DNA from: Plasmodium coatneyi | Taxonomy: Eukaryota; Apicomplexa; Aconoidasida; Haemosporida; Plasmodiidae | Assembly: GCF_001680005.1 (NCBI RefSeq) | Contig: NC_033561.1 | Location: 930,001 to 994,000, forward strand | Reading direction: 5' to 3' | DNA: 64,000 nt | Shown: piece by piece, positions 34,137 through 48,700 of the stretch | Layout: each line of letters starts with the position of its first letter | How positions within the stretch are numbered: position 1 is the stretch's first letter | The notes under the pieces: model-generated | Told to the model about the DNA's origin: nothing | The model's input: the letters and a program-made list of their open reading frames with translations, nothing else | Database searches by the model: none | Program-made: the position numbers and the translations under genes

Positions 34137-37100
34137 ATGAGCATGCCCCACCGCCGTGTAACTGTGTACGTTGCCGAGCGAAACATGAGTGACCACCAGA
34201 ATGTGTCCACACAGGAAGAAGACCAGCTCTGTTACATAGACAGATACGACGTAAACGAGCTAATCGGAGGCATAGAGCAAAATGACAGAGAAGTTCCATG
34301 GAACGAAAGTAACAGCGTATGCGAGTATGAAATACCATTCCTCCTCTTCAACAGGGAAAGCAATAGGGAAGACTCGGAAAGAAACTCTTCAATCAGTTAC
34401 CTGGACGACGGAGCGTCAACTATCATTTCGAAGCAAGATGAGGACAACGGAACGGAAGAAGATTCATTAGAAAAAACAAGAAAAAAACAAACAAGCAAAA
34501 CGAGAGGAAAAGGGTATGTAAATAACGAAAAAAAAACAAAGGAAAAAATTAACATTATTTTTATACCCAGTGATGGAAGCGGACTTAACAACTTTGAAGA
34601 AATTCTCTCCATGAAAAATGTGAACAGTGAAAATGTAGAAAAAAAATTAAACGAAAAATTTTACCAAATATGCTGCAACAGTGTTGCAGATATAAACACA
34701 CACAATTTGAGTAAAGTAAGGAAAGGAAGTGACAGACAAAGAAGGGGGACCCTCCATGTAGAACACATCGATTATGGGGACATTTTTCTCTCCATAAGAG
34801 ATTCTGTGACGAGGAGGGAAAGGAGAAGCAACAGTAACCTTCTGCGGGATGACTCACGTAGGCAACTTGGCGGAAGGAAGGAGCAGCTCAGGAGGTACAC
34901 TAATATGGAGGAACATCAACAGGCATTACTCGGAAAGAGAAAGGTTAAGAACGCATACAATTATCGCTGCAACGGTGGGAACTTCTTCAAATCGTACAGA
35001 AAAAAAGACACCTTTTATTATCACCCCATCGGAGATCGTGTTATAGAAAAGGGAGCTAGCCATTCTCGTAGGAGAAAAGTTGCGGCTCCATATATCCACC
35101 ACGTAGCAGTTAATAAGAGGAGGAGTTACGTCCCCCCTGAGGACGGTCGGCATATGATTCGATATGATGAAGTTTCTCTGGAGGATAGGAAGGTCCTATC
35201 AAACCTTTACATAAACACGAATGGGAAAAAACAAAATGTTATGTACTCTTCGGGTGAGCATGAAGAAAAGAAGAGTCCAACTTTCTCAGGAGAGAAGATC
35301 ACACAGAACAAAGTCCTCACTCCTTCGGGGAGGAGCCCACTTCGTGCAGATGCAATGTCCCCAGAGGGGGAAATAAGTAGAAACCTACCCCCTGCGGAAG
35401 AGGAAGTATATCCCTGTGAGGAGCATATTGGGGTGGAAGAGCAGTATTACCTATCGAGGAGGGACGATGAAGTGGTACAACATGAAGGAAGCGCCACTGC
35501 CACAGTTGTAGAGATTACCCAAAGGGACAAACATCCAGGGGAGGGAGGAACAAATGAATTTGCATTAAATGTTGTTTCTGACTCTATGGGTTTTCCCCCG
35601 GAGGGGGCATGCAGCGAGGACGCAGGTGAGGAGGAGAAAAACGAGGGTTTTGCATGTTGGGGGGATAGTCAACCAGGTGAGGAGGCAGCATCGGGAAATG
35701 CACCAGCGGGGAATGGCACAGACATGGAAGAAGAGGAGGATGAAAGAACAGCCCCCCCTATGCGTGATCACAAAATGGAAGCAAAAGAAAACACTGCAGC
35801 CAATGATGGGAACGCCAATGAGTTGTGCCATTGGGGAGGAGAAGTGGAAGGTGCATGTAGTGAATCGTTAGTCAGTTTGGGGAGCCTGAGGAAACCGGGA
35901 GAGGATGGAGGAACCCCCTTTTTATCCAGTAGGGAAGAGAAAGAATATTTCGACCTGCTGGTGAGAAGGTATGAAAAGACGAAAGTGGCTCTAGACGGAA
36001 GTGAGGTTTTATCCATAAGTGTTAGCGATGCGCCAGGGGGGGAGGCGTCCGTCGGTTCGGTTGCAAGTGTGGAGGAAAAAATGGGGGAATTGGAATCGAA
36101 CAGGTTGAAAGTGGTGGACGTGGAATCGAACAGGTTGGAAGTGGGGGACGTGGAATCGAACAGGTTGGAAGTGGGGGACGTGGAATCAAACAGGTTGGAA
36201 GTGGGGGATATGCAAGTGGTGGAAGAGGAGGAGAAGGTAAATGAGAACCTTGTGGGGGAGCCCAAGACGGAAGATCGAGAGAGTCAAAAGGGCGGGGAAG
36301 AAGCAGATGGAGACAACCCAAATGAAACAGAAGCAGAAGGGGGGGAAGCACCAACAGGGGAAGAACCCCCAACAGGGGAAGAACCCCCAACAGGGGAAGA
36401 ACCCCCAACAGGGGAGGAACCCCCAATGGATGAGACACCCGCTGATGACACGCCCCAAATAGGGAGGTACGAGGAGCTGCTCGAGAATGATATGTGCGAT
36501 TTGTACAACCTGAAGATGCACGATTTAAAGACGCTACAAAAATGCGATTTTGGTCTCTCGAAAAATTTACTAATAAAGGATATTTTTGTGTACCATAGTA
36601 ACATATTGGGGGAAGACAATGATCCATTGGACGCAGTCGACATGGAGGATGCACAGGGGAGAAATGATGAACCCATTGAAGGAGACGATGGAGAAATCAA
36701 AAGCTTCTTAGCCAAACTGAAGGCAGATGTGACTAGCCAAATAAGTTTGAACAAGGAAGACAATGAGCAGGCCTTCGATTTGTTGGATTCTGTGCATGCG
36801 AATGGTTATTACGACGATTGCTATGGGGGAGAGGATTTCCCCGTGGGATCGAAACTGAATCTGTCCGATTTGGATGACGACGTTGGTGGTGGCACAGTGG
36901 ACGGTGCGGTGGAGGTTCCCCCCGGAGGAGGGTCCCTGTTCGGTACTCCAAGGAAACTGGAGGGAGAGAGGAAGGACACCGAATGTCAAACCGAATTTCC
37001 CCTGGATTTTTCAAGGAATACGAATAGAACCCCAAGAAAAAAAAGCGTAGAGGTAATTTTAGTGAAGAAAAGACTAAAGAGGATGAAAGAGAAGGATGAT

Positions 37101-40100
37101 GAGGAGGCAGAAGAAGGACAAAATAAATGGGGAATGAGTCAGACGGATCCAAAAGATAGATCTAGGAGGTATCCAAAAAGGAACAGAATCAAGACGTTGC
37201 GTTATTGGATTGGTGAAAGGGAACTTACCAAGAGGAACCCCCACACAGGGGAAATTGATGTTGTCGGATTTAGCGAATGTACTAACTTGGGAGATTTATC
37301 TCCACATATTATTGGTCCAATAAAATATAAGGCTTTGAATCTGAGGGATATGTATCCTTTGAGTGCAGATGATGAAGAAGGTGGACGTCGTCGTGGGAGT
37401 GATTCTATGGATGACGCTTCGGGTGACGGACTTGCTGGTTTCCACACGGACGGTCAAGCGGATGGACGAGTGAAGATACATGCAAGTGATCATCTGGGGG
37501 TAGGTAGAAACAGGAAGAGACGAAGGAGCGAGCAGAAAGAGACACTTAAGGGAGATGAGGTTGGAGAGGGGGACAGGGAGGAGGATAAGCAGGACGAGGA
37601 GTACTCCGATCGAGTGGCCACGCAACTACCCAGCAGAAGTGACAACATTTCCAAGAAAAGGAGGAAAAGGAAATTCATCAATATTGTTAATTACATTAAA
37701 AAGAGAAAAAAGAAAAAGTTGGTGAAGAGTGTTGACAAGGCGGAGGGAGAGGAAGCGTTGTTCAGCAAGGAGGACAGGGAACAAATGGGAAATGATGTTG
37801 TGGAGGGTGATGCGGTAGACGGCGGGGACGTTCCTGCGGGGTTTGAAAACATGGAAGGAAAACACAACCCGGAGGGGAATGAGGAGAATCTGTTTTACGA
37901 TGAGGAGGCCGCCGATGTGGAAGTGGACTCAGGTGAGGCGTTGTTAAGTGAAGCATTACCAGAGAAAGAGGCACCTGTGGAAGAACCACCAGGTGAAGAA
38001 CTGCCAATTGGAGAATTACCAATTGGAGAATTACCAATTGAAGAACTACCAAATGAAGAATTAACCATTGAAGAACTAACCATTGAAGAACCTCCAGAGG
38101 AGTTGCCAGCCGTCGAAGCGGTGAAGGAAGCGAACAGCGACGCCAGCAACGAAACGACCAAGGACTCTGCAAAAAACATCTCCGAGGAAAGGGAGAAAAT
38201 GCAAAAAAAGAAAAAAGATAAGAAAAAGAAAAAAGATGAGAGGAAGAAAATAAAGGAAAGAAGAATCGATCAGATGTATAAAGAGTTGTCTCTGTTCAAT
38301 TTGGACTTTCTGCCCTCCCGCGGGAAGGTGAAGAAGGACGTAACTAAGGGGAGGAAGGAGAAGAAGCAGAAGAAGCAGCAGGGGGAGGTTACGGAGTTAA
38401 CGCAGGAGGAAACACAGAAGGGGCAGATATCGGCAGAGACGCAGGATGACGCACAAGGTGGCCAAGATAAGGACGATGCTCAGACCAGCGAAAACACTGC
38501 CTACTATTCGGAACTAAATGGACAGAAAGTGGCTACCATTTTGAGGACAGACGAAGTTGGTAATACGAACTGTGAGGAGGCCGATAGGAAGGTTGAATCG
38601 AAGGAGGAGATTAGTAGTGGTACAGCTGAACAGATCGAAAAGGAGTTACCTCCAAGTGGTGGTCTGCTTGTGGAGGAGAGTCCGGCTGACAGTGAGGGGA
38701 AGACCCTTTTTGGTGAGCAGCATGAGTACCATGAACAGAACAAGGATAACGCGCACGATGTGAGGATAGAGGTGGACGTGGATGACCAGGCCAACATGAG
38801 TGAGAGCGAGGAAAAGACAGACACAATGATTTCTGCTAAGGTTGATGAAGTGGAGGAATATGCCAAGCGGTTTATTCAGTTGTCTGAAAATGAGACGAAG
38901 GATGTGCCTGCTGCAGGGGAGGAGGGTCATAGCAGCCTGTGGGAAGCTGTCACCCAAGACGAATCGAAGGAACCCCCTATAGAGCAGGACGAAGAAGACG
39001 TACCTGTAACAATTGCACAAAATGAAGGAGAAAAATTAAATCATATAGAAGAGGAAGGAAATGATGAAGAGAGCAAATTTGAGAGAAATGAAAAGATAAG
39101 GAAGATAGTTCCCATGGAGGGGAAAACTGAAAAGGCAGATGTGCAGAAGGACGAATCACTAAATGAAGTGCCCTCTAGTAACCGTACAGATGTTCATGTG
39201 GACGGAGAGGAAAAGAATGGGGCAACACTACTGTGTGCCAAGTCCAGTAGGAATTATAAGACCGTTTTGAAGAAATCTTTCCGTGTAAAGGTTGTGAATT
39301 TCGATGTGGATAGAAGAAAGCATAGGAGGAGCAAAACTGGGGGGGTACTAAATCCGATGTCCATGAGGAGGAGAGGTATGAAGGCAGAAAATGTGGCCAA
39401 CAGAATGGGTCAAGTGGTCGATAGATTATACGGAGCGACCTATAATTTGCACGAAGTGAATATCCCCGAGCTGCTCAGACTTAACAGCTGCATCATCACA
39501 GGTATTTACTACGCCGCGATGGACGCCATAATTGGGGGCGTCCTTTTTTTTTTTGTCACACGCAGAGAGTTGGATTTGTCGAAAGTGCACACTTGTCACT
39601 GTGTGGATGGATCCCGGCGGTGTATGAACATGCTCCTTTGCATATGTTTTTTTTTTTTTTTTTTTTTTTGCAGCAAGTCCACATTTCAAGGAGTTTTTTC
39701 CCCCGTGCGGAAGTCTGTCCCTCGTCCAGAAGGTAAGCGTTCCCATGAGTGGAACGAAAAAGTAAAAATAATCGCAACGGGGATTGCAGTTATTTAGTGG
39801 CAACAAGTAAGTGTTACTGATTGTTATGTTATGTTTGTTTTTCCCTTCCGCACCCAGAACCTGTTTAGCGACGTTCAGGCGAACCTCAGCCTGTACAGCG
39901 TCCGGATGACCCCCGGAGAAAAATACAGCTCAAGCAGCCTCCACCACAACTTGGTAAGCTCCCTTTTGGACGCATTTTCGTTTCCACCAGTTTGTCTTTT
40001 TGTTGCGTGCGCTTTGGCACTGTGCCTCCATCCATTAAATTTGCCTTTTCCTTTTGATGTCTTTTTTTTTTTTTTTTTTTTTTTTTGCAGGTGGGGTACG

Positions 40101-40341
40101 TCGACGTAGGGGAGAGAATTAAAATCGTCCTGGGCAGCCAGGAGAGGTGTTTCGAAAGGGGCGACTTTTTTTTCATTCCTCGGTTTCGCAGTTTCGTGGT
40201 GGACAACTGCAGCAGGTGAGTTGGAGCGGAGGGGCAGCATGATGAGTGGTATGATAGGCTGCTTCATTTCCGGCGTGGAGGTCCCTCCCGAGTATTACCG
40301 CAACTGTTGTTTTGCTGGACGCACGTTTTTTCCGCTACACG

Positions 40342-40394
<53 letters not shown>

Positions 40395-40463
40395 TCCCCA
40401 TGCAGAGAAGAATGCGTTGTGTATGTTTGCCCCGTAGGGGGATCCATCCCTACGACTGATTAG
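34137..40463 (+). CDS. CENP-C: CENP-C-like kinetochore protein (SEA-1 locus)
   Basis: Five exons, 34137-39501, 39674-39732, 39858-39953, 40091-40215 and 40406-40463, join exactly in phase and give 1900 residues. An alternative in-frame ATG lies at 34185. Most of exon 1 is disordered and acidic with Glu/Lys runs and short repeats (ESNRLEVGDV, PPTGEE, ELPIGE). At residues 1010-1027 lies RRYPKRNRIKTLRYWIGE, an excellent match to the CENP-C motif (R-x-S/T-K-R-x-R-x-K-P-x-x-Y-W), which in other eukaryotes binds the CENP-A nucleosome. The last ~110 residues, carried by the four small 3' exons, resemble the Mif2/CENP-C cupin dimerisation fold (GYVDVGERIKIVLG, then ERGDFFFIPRFRSFVVDN). Together these place it at the inner kinetochore in the nucleus. 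By recalled synteny and size this is schizont egress antigen 1 (SEA-1), since shown to act in nuclear division. Confidence 0.85.
36093..36212 (+). repeat. 30-bp coding repeat ESNRLEVGDV, 4 copies
   Basis: Four near-identical 30-bp units within exon 1 of the CENP-C-like gene. The first copy reads KVVDV and the last ends GDM. Followed at about 36350-36425 by an 18-bp repeat encoding PPTGEE. Confidence 0.85.
40341..40391. repeat. (TA)~25 microsatellite in CENP-C intron 4
   Basis: An uninterrupted TA dinucleotide run fills the 3' part of the last intron, ending 14 nt before the acceptor AG at 40404-40405 and separated from it by TTTTTCCCCATG. Length is probably polymorphic. Confidence 0.9.
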
Positions 40464-41118
40464 GGGGGAGCGATCTGGCGATGAACGTGCGCAGGAATAA
40501 AAGGGAAAAATCAAAAGTGATGAAATTACCGCTGCGTCTACCATCGGGTCTGTTTCACCGTTATCGCAACGCGGGGAATTAAAAAAAAAAAAAAAGTAAA
40601 AGGAAGAGAAAACAATGGTGACCCATGCAGGAGGAAAAAAGAAAAGTCAGTTGGACACCATTTTGTCGCGTCACCATTTTCTGAATGGAGAAAAATGCGC
40701 CCCACTTTTGTTGATTTTCCACCGATGCGAAGATTCGAAGACTTTTTTGCGTGCGGGGGTGTGACAGCGCCTATGTCGAAGGGGGTGTGCACGTGTATAT
40801 TTAGGCGTACATTTGGCGCGCGTATCCGTTACGCACGCATAATTGCACTGCGCGCCGCCACCCCCCCCTCTCAGCAGCGAAGACGAAGTGATAAAAAAAA
40901 AAAACAAAAAAAAAACAGACGCGCTGGCCAGCGGTGCGTCTACATCGGTCAGACGCAGTGGCCAACGCGAATGTGTCATTTGTACTCCGCGCGTAAAAAG
41001 TTAAATGTACATAGGCGACCGCGTCCATAGTGGGAAACATTGAAGCGTGCCGGATGTGTACACTTAGTCTAATCACTTTTTTCTCCATTTTTTCCCATCT
41101 TTTTTTCCATATTTTTCT

Positions 41119-41149
<31 letters not shown>

Positions 41150-42727
41150 CCATTTTTCGGGTGTGCACATATTTTCCCCGTATTAGCATTTACAATATAT
41201 AGATTGGAAAAAAAAAAAAAAAATTCACGGAACGATTTATTTCCCGCAATTTTGTGCTATAGCAATGTACATGGGTCTGCGTTTTCTTTGCAGCGTTTCA
41301 TTGCGCCTACATATTCATATCAGCCTTTCTACACTTTTCCCCCGCCTTTTGGTAACGACGTGAAACCTTGCGCACGTTTTAGCTGCGTGCCCACCTGCTT
41401 ACCAATTACGAAAATGTCATTTGTTTAGAGTTAGAACGGGACGCCCATTTTCTACATCCCGACAGGTGCAGCCACGGGTATACGCACCTTTGCATGTACG
41501 CCTATGTACATGTAGAGGCGCATACGTCCTGCATATGGGAGACGGGCGGCACCCTGCAATCGCGACGCCAACCTCTGCAAACGCTTAGGTGAATGTTTAG
41601 GCGAATGTTTAGGTGAATGCCCAACTGAACGCCCTACATAGAATAGCACATACGACGGCGCTGTTGACCCCCTTGTGATTATTTTTTTCTCCCTACCCCT
41701 TTTTCTGGCAAAACAATGAAAAATTACCCATTTTGTGATACTACAAAAAATTTGCTAGTTCTTTTAAATAGGGGGAGAATTTTGGCCGTTTTTTTCGGTT
41801 TTGATTTTTGATTTTTCCGTTTCGTCATTTGGCCATTTGGCCATTTGCCTTGGTCATATGCTCTGGCCATTTTGCTGCTCCTTTTTTTTTTGGCTCTGCA
41901 TTTCGCCATTTGAATGTTTTTTCACTGTTTTATGATTTTTCTGGTTTTTCTTTTTTCCCTTAACCGGCTCTGCATGGGCAATTTTTAAAATTTGCTTAGT
42001 TGCCGCGTCGCCTATTTTCCACGCGGAATTCTTGTGGATTCCGCGGTGGAGAGAGGGGACACCATTTTTGTGCGTTGCATGTTTCTATGCGCGTGTATGT
42101 GATTAAGTACGCAACGTCTATGCGGCATATTTCCTGTGCATCCACTTGTTTAGGTCGGCACACGGAAAATCCGCCTTGTTCTGTTTCGCCATTTTGAGGC
42201 GCATGCAAGTTACTCGCAGTAGGAAGGTCGACTTGTGTGCACACTTGTGTATATATGTAAGTATACTATTATGCATGTGCGGTATCGACCTTCTACAGTG
42301 CACGCCTTTTTTTTTTTTTTTTTTTTTTTTTGTTCCTTTTTTTTAATTAGTGGGGGCACCGGTGTGTATTCAGTAAACTGATTCGTTGGTGCGACCCCCA
42401 CGTATAAGGTAGATGTGCATCTGGGGAGGAAGTCACGCAGGTCTGCACACATCTGCTCAGTGTAGCGAGTTAGCCACCGGTCCCACTTCCCCATTTTTTT
42501 TTTGTGCAAAATATTATGAAAGAGGGGAGTGAGGAACCAGGACGTTTTTGGTTCTTTCTTATTTAAGACGTTCTTTTTTTTTTTTTTGCACACTGTCCTA
42601 TATGTTCCCATGTGCGTGCGAGTGAAAGATGCCTATGAGGTACAGATAAATACGCACACACGTAAACAACGTAAACACGTAAACACAGCTGCCTCCTTTT
42701 TTCTGTCGTCCACTGTCGCCCCGAACA
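40464..42727. other. Intergenic region between CENP-C and VPS13 genes
   Basis: No gene is supported. T runs lie at about 41126-41149 and 42307-42331. A 12-bp GAATGTTTAGGT array of 3-4 imperfect copies lies at about 41585-41625. A CATTTGGC repeat lies near 41825-41850. The VPS13 promoter must lie here. Confidence 0.6.
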
Positions 42728-45700
42728 ATGATGAAGGCACTGTATAAAAGTATCGTGAACTTTTTGCTCTCGTCCTTTTTTGAAAACATTGAAGAGAAGC
42801 AACTGCAGACGTCCCTAATCAGAGGAAAGGTGCACTTGCAGAATGTGAAGATTAAGAAGAACTTTTTCGACATTTTGTATTTGCCCTACACGATTAAGTA
42901 TGGGTACATCCGGTCGTTGGATTTGCAGGTAAGCATGCAAACATGCAAACATGCCAGCATACCAGCGGTGTGTATGTGTGCACTTCATCATACAGTTGCA
43001 CAGATGGTATGATATTTTCTTCCTCATTTATTTCCTTCGCAGATCCCCCTGTTGTACCTGTTCCAGAAGGCCAGCCTCAAAATTAGTGACGTAGTAATCG
43101 TGGTGAAGGAGAAAAACTTCAACGACTTCAACATCGATGAAGAAATAAATGGAATAAAGGAAGCAAAAAAAAATAATCTAAAAATAGAAGACATAAATAA
43201 TAAGGAAGATGACCTGAATAAAAAAATAAACAAAGGAATTAATTACCTGCTTTACGAGCTGTATAATAATATGTCCATAGATATAGAAAATTTGGAGGTA
43301 ATTCTAGAAAGTGCAGAGAAGAAAAAAAACATTGTAGGTTTGTCAGTTAAAAATGTGTCTAGCGTGAAAAGTCACAACAGCGCAAGCAAGGTGAGAAAAA
43401 ACTTTTCCTTCAGTGACGTGATTTTCTACATGGAAGATGAGAAGGCCAAATATCTACTCACCAAAGTTATAAAGAAGGAAGAAAAGAAGAAAAAAAATAA
43501 AAGAAATATTAACGAAGAGGATATATACCACAAGATAAAGGATATCTGCATTCATCTGCACACAAAAAAATACATCATCTCAGAAATCCCCCTCCTCGTT
43601 TTAAGTACAAATTTTTACATCAGTAATTGTAGCCAGTATGCTTGCCGCAATGCCAAGTTTATTTTTAAAAAAAAAAATTTCTTCGATATTACATGCCCAC
43701 ATTGTGATAGGTATTTGTACCAGTGTAAAGAGGTGAAAAAGGAGAGGTCCCTATTTAGACATATTTTTCTCGAGAAGGACGAATTGGAAGCTCGGAATAG
43801 GAAGCTCTATTCTGAGTTCAACGCGGAGGCGTGCAGCAATAATGGGGAGACGCCCTTCGGTGGGCTGCGTGACGTCAACAGGAGGAAGAGAAAAAAAGGG
43901 GCAAACGAAACGAACGAAGTGGATGATGCAGATGAGGGGATGACTGCGGTAAGCAGCAACGGGGAGGAGGGGGCCCCACCCCCCACGGGGGAAGCAGAAG
44001 CACCCCATCCGAGTAACAAAACAAATGCACCCACCGGGGAAGCAGAAACCCCCCCAAGTGGCGAATTACCCCACGGGAAGAAATCGAAAAGGAGATCAAA
44101 ATATAGTGATAAATGTCTGTACTATCGAATTAAAGACGGAGAAAAATGCACACATGTTGAACAGGTAGATATCCTGGAGGAAAGAATAAATATAAGAGAA
44201 AACGAATACATGAGTTTCGAAATTCATGTAGACAAACTGAACGTGAGATTGTCCTTTAAGCATCTTAGTTACCTTGCCGATTTGATAATGTATTACTCAG
44301 TTTATGGGTGCTTTGTGAATGGGCTCTACCTGGAGGAGTGGCTAAACATTCCAGATGTAAAGGACATTTTAACGTACAAAAGGGAGTTAATAAAAAAGAA
44401 GAAGAAGGAAAAGCATGATAAGGACTTTATTGAAAAGTTTGAATACACACATAGCTTTCAAGTTATATCTAGTTTGAGAAAACACGCGGAGGAGGCATCT
44501 GTAGTGGGTGGCACCAAGGCAGATGTAAACTTAATCGATAGTGGTTCCTCATCGGGGGGAGGAAGACAAGAGGGAAATGACACAATCAGTTGCAGTAGCA
44601 CCGTGGGGAGCAACACCAACGGAAAAAGTGCACAAAACGGACGCAGTAGTGGTAACCTTTCCGTGAATTGCAGCTTAAGGGTATCCATTGGGAAGGTAAA
44701 CCTAAACCTGTATAGCTACGAAAAAATAACCAAGTCTTTGCAGCTGACGGTCGATACGTTTGAATACTATTTTAAGAACTATATAAATAATGACTTCGCA
44801 TATCACATCCGTTTGAGTGATGCGGTGGTGAATTTCGTCTACAAGGGGAGGAAGTACCCCCTGTTGGAGCTGTTCCCTCAGCAGCCGTGGCAACACCATC
44901 ATCATCATCATCACCACCACCACCACCACGGTGACCTGGCGGGGCATAAGAAGGATTCATTCAAAAAAGGCAAGTGGAAAAATAAGGGCTACCTGTTCAA
45001 TGCACATCTGGGAAATGGTCCCCCCTCCGTGAAGGCAAACGGGGAAAACCCCAAAGTAGAGGACACAAATCAGAGTGTGTTACAAAAGGCAGGTCACCCA
45101 GATGTGCATCTCAAAAAAGGTGATGAAAATAACAAAGCGGAACAGGAACACCTGATAGAGTTCATAAGAGAACCTGCGCTAACCCTCTTTGTGTATAAAA
45201 AGTTCGACACCTCCCAGAATAAAATATACGTTAGATGCAACCAAAACGTACTGATCACCCTGAGCATCAGAGAAATTCACAAAATCCTAAATATGAACTA
45301 TAGATACAACACAGTAAATTTAGAAAAAAAAATAAAAACATACAAAAGTCTGTATTACTACTACCTGCTGGGGAAAAAGTACTGCAAGGAACTATACGTG
45401 GCGTCGGAAAAGGACTTCGTCGATATGAACCTCCAGTTATTCAACAACGTCTACGTGAACTTAGTGCTAAATAAAAAGTACTCTCTTCTAGTACGGTTTA
45501 AGAAGATCCGGTGGAATTCTTTTTTTTTTACGAAAACGCATTTGAGGAACCATGTGGATCGGCTGATCATGCTATCGGAGTATAATGAGTTGCACCATGA
45601 GGGAGCCGCTCATCTTCGGGGGTCAGAGTTTGGCGGGTCCGCCCCCTCCATGGATCAACTGCGCGAGGGACAAAAAAAAGAGGGGAAGGAAGAAAAAAAA

Positions 45701-48700
45701 GGACACAATAAAGATGACAATAAAGAAGGCAATAAAGAAGACAGTAAAGAAGACAACAAAGGAGACGCGAAGATGCAAATCACAGAGAATGGCAGTGCCA
45801 ATATGGGCGGTGAGGACGCTGGAGGCAATGCCCCCCAGGGGAGCTCCTGCCCAAATAAGGCCAGTCCGGAAAATGTAACGGATATGTCAAGCAGTAACCC
45901 CACCAAGGGAGGACCCCCCATTGGAACGACGCCACCACTACATGAACAACACACGAACGAGCAACAGGGTTCAAATAACAAGTGCACACTTCACGATGAC
46001 ACCTCCATGTGTGAAGACAGCAAAGTGACCATGAAGTATAGGAAGCATTATCAGGACTTTTTGCGAAGCAACAATTTAGCAGATGTAGACACCGCCAGGC
46101 GAATGTGCTCCAATAATAACTCCTGCAATTTTAGCCGTGAGTGGAGTGTAAATGGTAGGGCCGCAGAAGGTGAACTAAACAACCAATACGTCAATGGAGG
46201 AGAGCATAGCAGTAATGAGGCACGAAGTGATCTGCCAACAATTGCACGTGAGAGGTACATCTTCCACAGTCAGCGGAAAAACGTAGGAAATGAAAAAGTT
46301 GAATCGAGCATAGATGTGAATGTAGAGAGGCTACCCAGTCGGGACTTATCCTCCATTAGGGAAGTAGACCCTGCAGAGGATCCCCACGCAGAGACAGAAG
46401 AAAGCACCATAACTACCATAGAGCAAACTCGACTAAGTTTTGAGTTTTCCATTTTTATGGTAAAAAACAAAAGTGAATATAACATGCAGAACGCACTGAC
46501 GAATAAAAACGAAACGAATAAGAGGTACCTGCTGAAGCCACAGAAAATTTACTTGGACCAAATAACATACAACTCTAACGACAGCACAGAGAAGAAGTTG
46601 GTCTTCCTGCACAGTAAGGACAAGCATCACTTGAGTCTTAACATAGACGACAAGACGATTTTCAAATTTGTGTTTTTCTACTTCCATTACGCTAATTATA
46701 TAGACTATATAAGTCACTACTTTACGAGCAAGAAGGAAGGCAGCTACTTGAACTTGAACACCATAGACATCCGCAGTTATAAGACGTTGCAGATTTTGCT
46801 CGACAACGCGGTGGTGACGGGCAAGGGGGAAACAGCTGAGGGGGGAGAAGAAGTGCATGTGGAGAAAGCAGTGGTGGAAGAGGTGACTGCTTCGAAGGAG
46901 GTGTCTCCCCCCAACGAAGGACGAACCCTCCCCCCGGGGGATGTTATCGAAGAAGGAAGGTGCGGTGCGGCCGCCCCAGGGTCAAATTCTCCGATACAGA
47001 GCATACATGGTACCAGTGAGAAGAAGGAACCCCCCAAGGGAGAGGCTCATGAGGAAACGTCGAAGCAAGTGTACCATGAAAAAGACAACCTGGAGGAGGA
47101 TGCGAAGAGTAGGAAGGCTCACGAAGGAGAGAGGAAGCGAGAAAGAAAGTACAGCCTAATGATGAGCCACCATAATCGTCATGGAAGTCATCATAGTCGT
47201 TACGGAATTAATGAGGAGCATACAGGAAGGGAGTACTCCCCCCATATGAACCCCTATAGGGATGAACCCATCGGAGGAAACAAACAAGAAGTGATCGTTT
47301 TTGTCCAGAAGGCAAAGTTCCATTTAAATAATTACAAAAGGAGCAAGCGAATGGTATCGGTGCATCTGTCGGATGTACTCATCTATGCGTATAACGATTC
47401 TTGTGTCTCTACCATGGCTCTAAATATGAAAAAGATAAACCTATTGAATTGTCTGCTGAGTGAAGCATATCAAAACAACTTCATTTCTTACATAGAGAGA
47501 AGAAGTGTGTCTAGTAAGATGAGCAGAAAGAACTCAAAACATGGTGAGATGAAGAGGACCAACAATAGTGGTGGCATTTATTTCTACAACAGTGTACTAA
47601 AGTTAGTAAACAATGGAAACTTCCTGTTTTCCTATTCGAGCAGAAATAATGTATCCAGTGGTTCTGCAGAGAAATTGCAAAACGGGTCCTATGTGAGAGA
47701 TAGAAGGAACAGTCTGCTTTACGGGAAAATTACCGGAGGGGGGGGAAGTGCACATGGGGCAAGCACAATCGGGGGGGAGAGAGGCACCGATGGAAGAATC
47801 AAAGTCGGGGCAGAGGGAGAAGAATCCGATGAAGTGCGTTACTTCAGGACGGATAACTATAGACAGCTAAACAATATGTATGCAGATAAGGGGGCAAGAA
47901 ACCCGAATCAGCCACACCAAAATAAGTTAAAGAAGAGACACAGCACTAGTGTCGACTTTGTTCACACCAGTTACTACAATAATTTGAACACAGATTATTT
48001 TACTTTTAATGTAGAGAAGAGCCAGGATGATGAAGAGACGAAGTTGCTAACTAGTGGAGAGCTAGCTGGTGAGGACGGGGCACACATTGCCTTAGGTGAT
48101 GAGCAGGGTGTGGATGCCCACGGGGGGGAACAAACCCCGGGCAAGGAAAACGTGCGGTATGAGAGTTGTTTAGAGGTGGTGGAAAATAACGTGGCGCAAG
48201 GGGAAGGATCTGGTGCTGCAGCGTCAAACAACGCAGCTGAGGCGAATCATGCTAATCACCTTGGAGATGATCCGTTGAACGAAGGGGACGCCACGAAGAA
48301 TATCCCACCCAGTGGATCCACCCCGGAGAGTCCAAGGGTGGAGGTAGATAGCCGCAACGGAGGGAGCAGCCAAGGGGGAGGCAGCTCAGAGGGAAAGGCC
48401 TCCTCAAAAAATAAAAGAAGATCAGAATATGAAATACACAAAGCGAGGGATGTGAAGAGGGTGAAACGAATTGACAGCAGCAACGTCAGCGTCGTGGATG
48501 CAACTGATCAGCATGCAGGACACTGCCAAATGGACGGCATTCCCCCAGATGAAGCAAACAAAAATAAAGAGGAACACGAAAATGAACACGAAAATGACGA
48601 GGCAGATCATGAAGAAGAAGAGGAGGACGATTTTTACCCCGAAGAGGAAGAAGAAGATGAGGAGGAAAATTACCATGTCGTAAAAAACAGAGAGAATGAA

